From NCBI GenBank assembly GCA_965662355.1, contig CBFIHP010000008.1:124001-188000 (forward strand): 64,000 bases of DNA, written 5' to 3'. Source of the DNA: GCA-2683825 sp965662355 (GTDB lineage Bacteria > Planctomycetota > UBA1135 > GCA-002686595). Position 1 is the first letter of the stretch. Every line of letters begins with the position of its first letter. The notes beneath the pieces were generated by a model that saw only the letters and a program-made list of their open reading frames with translations, was not told the DNA's origin and did no database searches. The translations under genes and the position numbers were made by a program. This document shows, piece after piece, positions 61,512 to 64,000 of the stretch.

Positions 61512-62417
61512 TCAATTCCAGGTGGCCATCATCACCGCGGCCACCCAGGCCAGGGTGTTGATCAGGAACCACCCGTCTCCTCCGAGGAACACGCGCGTCG
61601 GATTGTCGCCCCCGTCGCCGGTTTGCGTCAGGGCCATGTACCTTCCCAGCCCGAACACCACGAAGGGCACCGTCCAGATCAAGCGGTGGTCCGCGCCGAA
61701 CTTGTCGACGTTGGCCGGGTCCACGGTGTACATCGTGTACGCCACGATCGTGCAGGCCGCCAGGACCGCGACCATCTGATCCAGGAAGCGCACGTTGTAA
61801 CCCTTCAAGGCCGAGCGGTGCTCGTTGCTCGCGTCGCCGAGCAGCTCGATCTCCGCGCGCCGTTTGCTCAAGGCGAGGAACAGGGCAAGGAACAACGTGC
61901 ACAGAAAGGCCCAGTGCGAAATCGCCACCCCGGCCGCGTATCCCCCGGCAGCGAGCCGTAACAGAAAGCCCGTGGCGATACAGAAGGCATCGACCAGGAC
62001 GACGTGCTTCAAGCGCAGGCTGTAGGCCACGTTCATCACGGCGTACGCCCCGAGTACCTGGTCGATCTCCCAGCCGCCCGAGGCATAGCGCCCGAGGCCC
62101 AGTCCCGCGACGAGGCACGCCAGGGAGAGAGCCCAGCCCATGGCGCTAGAGACCTCACCGGCCGCGATCGGACGCTTGCACTTGGTCGGGTGAGCGCGGT
62201 CCCGTTCGACATCGAGGATGTCGTTAAGGAGATAGACCGCGCTGGCGACCAGCGAAAAGGCGAAGAAGGCCGCGATCGAACGCAGCGTGGCAGCAGGCGT
62301 CAAGACGCTCGTCTTGTCCCCCATGGCAAAGACCAGGGCCGCCAGGACGAAGACATTCTTCGACCACTGATGCGGTCGCAGGGCACGTAGGTGGGCCGGA
62401 AGCTTCATCCGCGTCAT
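61512..62417 (-). CDS. UbiA-family decaprenyl-phosphate phosphoribosyltransferase
   Basis: A 301-residue polyprenyl transferase with eight or nine hydrophobic segments. The first Asp-rich motif NDILDVERDRAHPTKCKRP and the start RPHQWSKNVFVLAALVFA, together with YNVRFLDQMV, mark the decaprenyl-phosphate phosphoribosyltransferase branch, which uses PRPP as donor, rather than ubiquinone or menaquinone UbiA enzymes. The product decaprenyl-phosphoryl-ribose is a precursor for arabinose in the envelope. The later epimerase genes (DprE1/E2) are not visible in the window. It converges with the GT-C gene. Confidence 0.87.
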   Translation of the reverse strand: MTRMKLPAHLRALRPHQWSKNVFVLAALVFAMGDKTSVLTPAATLRSIAAFFAFSLVASAVYLLNDILDVERDRAHPTKCKRPIAAGEVSSAMGWALSLACLVAGLGLGRYASGGWEIDQVLGAYAVMNVAYSLRLKHVVLVDAFCIATGFLLRLAAGGYAAGVAISHWAFLCTLFLALFLALSKRRAEIELLGDASNEHRSALKGYNVRFLDQMVAVLAACTIVAYTMYTVDPANVDKFGADHRLIWTVPFVVFGLGRYMALTQTGDGGDNPTRVFLGGDGWFLINTLAWVAAVMMATWN

Positions 62418-62724
62418 ACCGCGAGGACCCTACCCGCTCGCGAAGCGAGTCGCCAGCCCTAGCCGACAGCCCTCGCTCGGGACCGCCGTCATTGGGGGGG
62501 GTGAATCGGTCGTTCAGAGGCTCCATCGCCTATGGGGTGTCGAGAACGATCACCCCCTGGCGCAGCCCTGAACCAGCTACCCGGCATGGGGCCGTAGCAT
62601 CTGTGCAGACTTGAAAGGGCTTATAAGCAAGTAGCACACAGTCATCGAACACACCCCAAAGGCGATGGGGCCCCTGAACGACCGCGCAGGCCCAGATTCC
62701 CATCCCCAACCGACACAATCGAAT
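62418..62724. other. Intergenic stretch containing an inverted-repeat element
   Basis: About 307 bases between the UbiA-type gene and the pseudopilin gene. The centre is the 178-base inverted-repeat element described at 62507-62684. Outside it I see no gene, RNA or clear promoter. Confidence 0.5.
62507..62684. repeat. 178-bp inverted-repeat element (MITE-like)
   Basis: The arms 62507-62540 and 62651-62684 are reverse complements over 34 bases with three mismatches; both outer ends read CGGTCGTTCAG. The 110-base centre includes a CTTATAAG palindrome. I see no flanking target-site duplication (left GTGAAT, right CGCAGG) and no coding frame of any weight. It could be a miniature transposable element or a long RNA hairpin that closes the pseudopilin transcript. 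No second copy was noticed in this window. Confidence 0.75.
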
Positions 62725-63384
62725 CTAGTCGAGGGAGAGCTTCGTCAGGTCGTCGACCGGAGAATCGGGCCCCACCTCGAGGACCTGGGTCTCTTCCGGC
62801 ACGACCCCCTCGCGGATCAAGTCCGTGAGGTTGAAGGTCTGGATGCTGCCGTCGCCATAGAGCACGTTGGTGACGACGTCGTGGTTCATACCACCGTCGT
62901 TGTCGTCGGCGATCAGCGGTTCCCCATCGGCTCCATCGGGGAAACGACGCAGGGGAAAGCGGCGCATGTCGCGGCCGGCATAGGCCGAGTACGAACCGTC
63001 GACAAGCTCGAGGTCCTTCCACCAATCCTTCCACTCGAGCATCCCGATCGCGAGGGAGCCCTTCTCGATCGCAGGGCACGTCAGCCGTTCGGCATTGGTC
63101 TTCGAGTTCGCGATCCCGCCCCGTGAGTAGATCTCCGCAAAGAAACGCACGCCGCTCTCCTTCGGGATCTCCTTGAACTTCATCTGGTACAGAACGAGCC
63201 CTTTGTAGAGCTTGTCGAGGTTCGAGGCACAGGCGGTCACCTTGGCACTGCCCACGGCATCGGTCACCATCGGCAAGAGGGCCGTGGCCAGGATCCCGAT
63301 GATCAGGATCACGGCCAGGAGCTCGATCAGGGTGAAGCCCTTCCGGGCGGCGGCGCGCAGCGTCGATCGGATTGAAACTCTCAT
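62725..63384 (-). CDS. Type II secretion/type IV pseudopilin-like protein
   Basis: A 219-residue exported protein. The prepilin leader ends in RKGFTLIELLAVILIIGIL, with the Gly before Phe as the peptidase site, the Glu at position 5 of the mature form, and a hydrophobic helix. The C-terminal domain resembles the secretion G-like proteins common in Planctomycetota: WKDLELVDGSYSAYAGRDMRRFPLRRFPDG and a later DDNDGGMNHDVVTNVLYGDGSIQTFNL segment, where GDGSIQ is typical. The ATG at 63384 is the only one placing the leader correctly. It starts 40 bases after the metK stop. Confidence 0.88.
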   Translation of the reverse strand: MRVSIRSTLRAAARKGFTLIELLAVILIIGILATALLPMVTDAVGSAKVTACASNLDKLYKGLVLYQMKFKEIPKESGVRFFAEIYSRGGIANSKTNAERLTCPAIEKGSLAIGMLEWKDWWKDLELVDGSYSAYAGRDMRRFPLRRFPDGADGEPLIADDNDGGMNHDVVTNVLYGDGSIQTFNLTDLIREGVVPEETQVLEVGPDSPVDDLTKLSLD

Positions 63385-63424
63385 CGTGTCGTATGTATCC
63401 CACCCGGTCGGTGGGGTCACGCCC

Positions 63425-64000
63425 TTAGGCGCTGGCTTGGGCGCCGACCACGTTACGGAGCTCTTGTGTACGGTTCGTGGCCTCCCAGGAGAACCCATCC
63501 CGCCCGAAATGGCCGTGATAGGACGTCGGGGTGTAAATCGGGCTCTTCAGGCCCAGAGCCTTGATGATGCCGGCGGGACGCAGGTCGAAGACCTTCTCGA
63601 CGGCGTCGCACAGAAGATCCTCGGGGCATTTGCCCGTGCCGAAGGTGTCGACCCGGACCGAAAGCGGCTTGGCTACACCGATGGCGTAGGAAAGCTGGAC
63701 TTCGCAGCGTTCGGCGAGCTCGGCGGCGACGATGTTCTTCGCCACCCAGCGTGCGGCGTACGCAGCCGAGCGGTCGACCTTGCTCGGGTCCTTGCCCGAG
63801 AAGGCCCCCCCGCCGTGGCGCCCCATGCCGCCGTAGGTGTCGACGATGATCTTGCGCCCGGTCAGACCGCAGTCCCCGTGGGGGCCGCCGATGACAAAGC
63901 GCCCGGTCGGGTTGACGTGGTAGATGGTGTCCGTGTCGAGCAGTTCGGCCGGAATGACGACGTCGATCACCTGCTCGCGAATCGCCTTCACGATCTGTTC
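63425..64000 (-). CDS. metK: S-adenosylmethionine synthase (partial, 5' part off window)
   Basis: The visible 191 residues are the C-terminal half of methionine adenosyltransferase, which makes SAM from methionine and ATP. HVNPTGRFVIGGPHGDCGLTGRKI, VDTYGGMGRHGGGAFSGKDPSKVDRSAAY and the final LKSPIYTPTSYHGHFG are strongly conserved. The reading continues in frame to base 64000, so the start lies beyond the window. It precedes the pseudopilin gene by 40 bases. Confidence 0.96.
   Translation of the reverse strand, partial: EQIVKAIREQVIDVVIPAELLDTDTIYHVNPTGRFVIGGPHGDCGLTGRKIIVDTYGGMGRHGGGAFSGKDPSKVDRSAAYAARWVAKNIVAAELAERCEVQLSYAIGVAKPLSVRVDTFGTGKCPEDLLCDAVEKVFDLRPAGIIKALGLKSPIYTPTSYHGHFGRDGFSWEATNRTQELRNVVGAQASA

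Noticed and set aside
62530..62718. A 62-residue frame on the minus strand inside the inverted-repeat region
   Set aside because: It crosses one arm of the inverted repeat and has no ribosome binding site or recognisable content.

Overview
The window is GC-rich, gene-dense bacterial chromosome with genes on both strands, few gaps above 300 bp, one tRNA and no rRNA, CRISPR array, phage or insertion sequence. I place it tentatively in Planctomycetota or a neighbouring PVC-type lineage. The reasons are secreted propeller and ASPIC/UnbV lipoproteins, DUF4388-TPR proteins, a GT-C membrane protein with TPRs, a GFTLIELL pseudopilin, a SpoIIE phosphatase beside a STAS protein, and McsB outside Firmicutes. 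This is inference from gene content, not from a phylogenetic marker.

Layout. 1-12 kb: LigD phosphoesterase module (cut by the edge), DinB protein, parvulin lipoprotein, M24 peptidase, DUF4388-TPR protein, MATE-like membrane protein, S1-domain protein, MscS channel, exported propeller, lipoprotein and GH113-like glycosidase. 12.2-17.4 kb: a plus-strand block of an aminomethyltransferase-fold protein and two PYROXD2-type flavoproteins, overlapped at their start/stop codons and flanked by two small membrane proteins that share a W[WY]PxLR motif; this is the best candidate here for an undescribed system. 17.4-22 kb: BNR propeller lipoprotein coupled to an acidic CxC protein, and an ASPIC/UnbV lipoprotein. 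22-24.5 kb: HDOD, CheX, CheR and CheY genes without CheA. 24.8 kb: tRNA-His. 25-32 kb: E1-like adenylyltransferase plus nucleotidyltransferase, a giant DUF4388 membrane protein, and secreted or lipoprotein genes. 32-42.4 kb: asnS, an NhaC-type antiporter, and a minus-strand operon of SpoIIE phosphatase, dihydroorotase, DUF58 and BatA-like genes, divergent from a STAS protein. 42.4-51 kb: glycosyltransferase, HAD-like pseudo-phosphatase, CBS protein, McsB, SLC13 permease and a TIM-barrel secreted protein. 51-64 kb: GT2-TPR, arginase, HEAT protein, phosphomannomutase, DUF2237, threonine aldolase, aminotransferase, GT-C/TPR protein, UbiA-type phosphoribosyltransferase, a 178-bp inverted-repeat element, a pseudopilin and the 3' part of metK.

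Co-working genes are inferred mainly from start/stop overlaps (TGATG, GTGA). The SpoIIE phosphatase and divergent STAS protein look like two parts of a partner-switching pathway. CheX, CheR and CheY look like an accessory signalling set acting with distant partners. Many starts lack a Shine-Dalgarno sequence and instead have a TANNNT box 6-11 bases upstream, which suggests frequent leaderless mRNAs.
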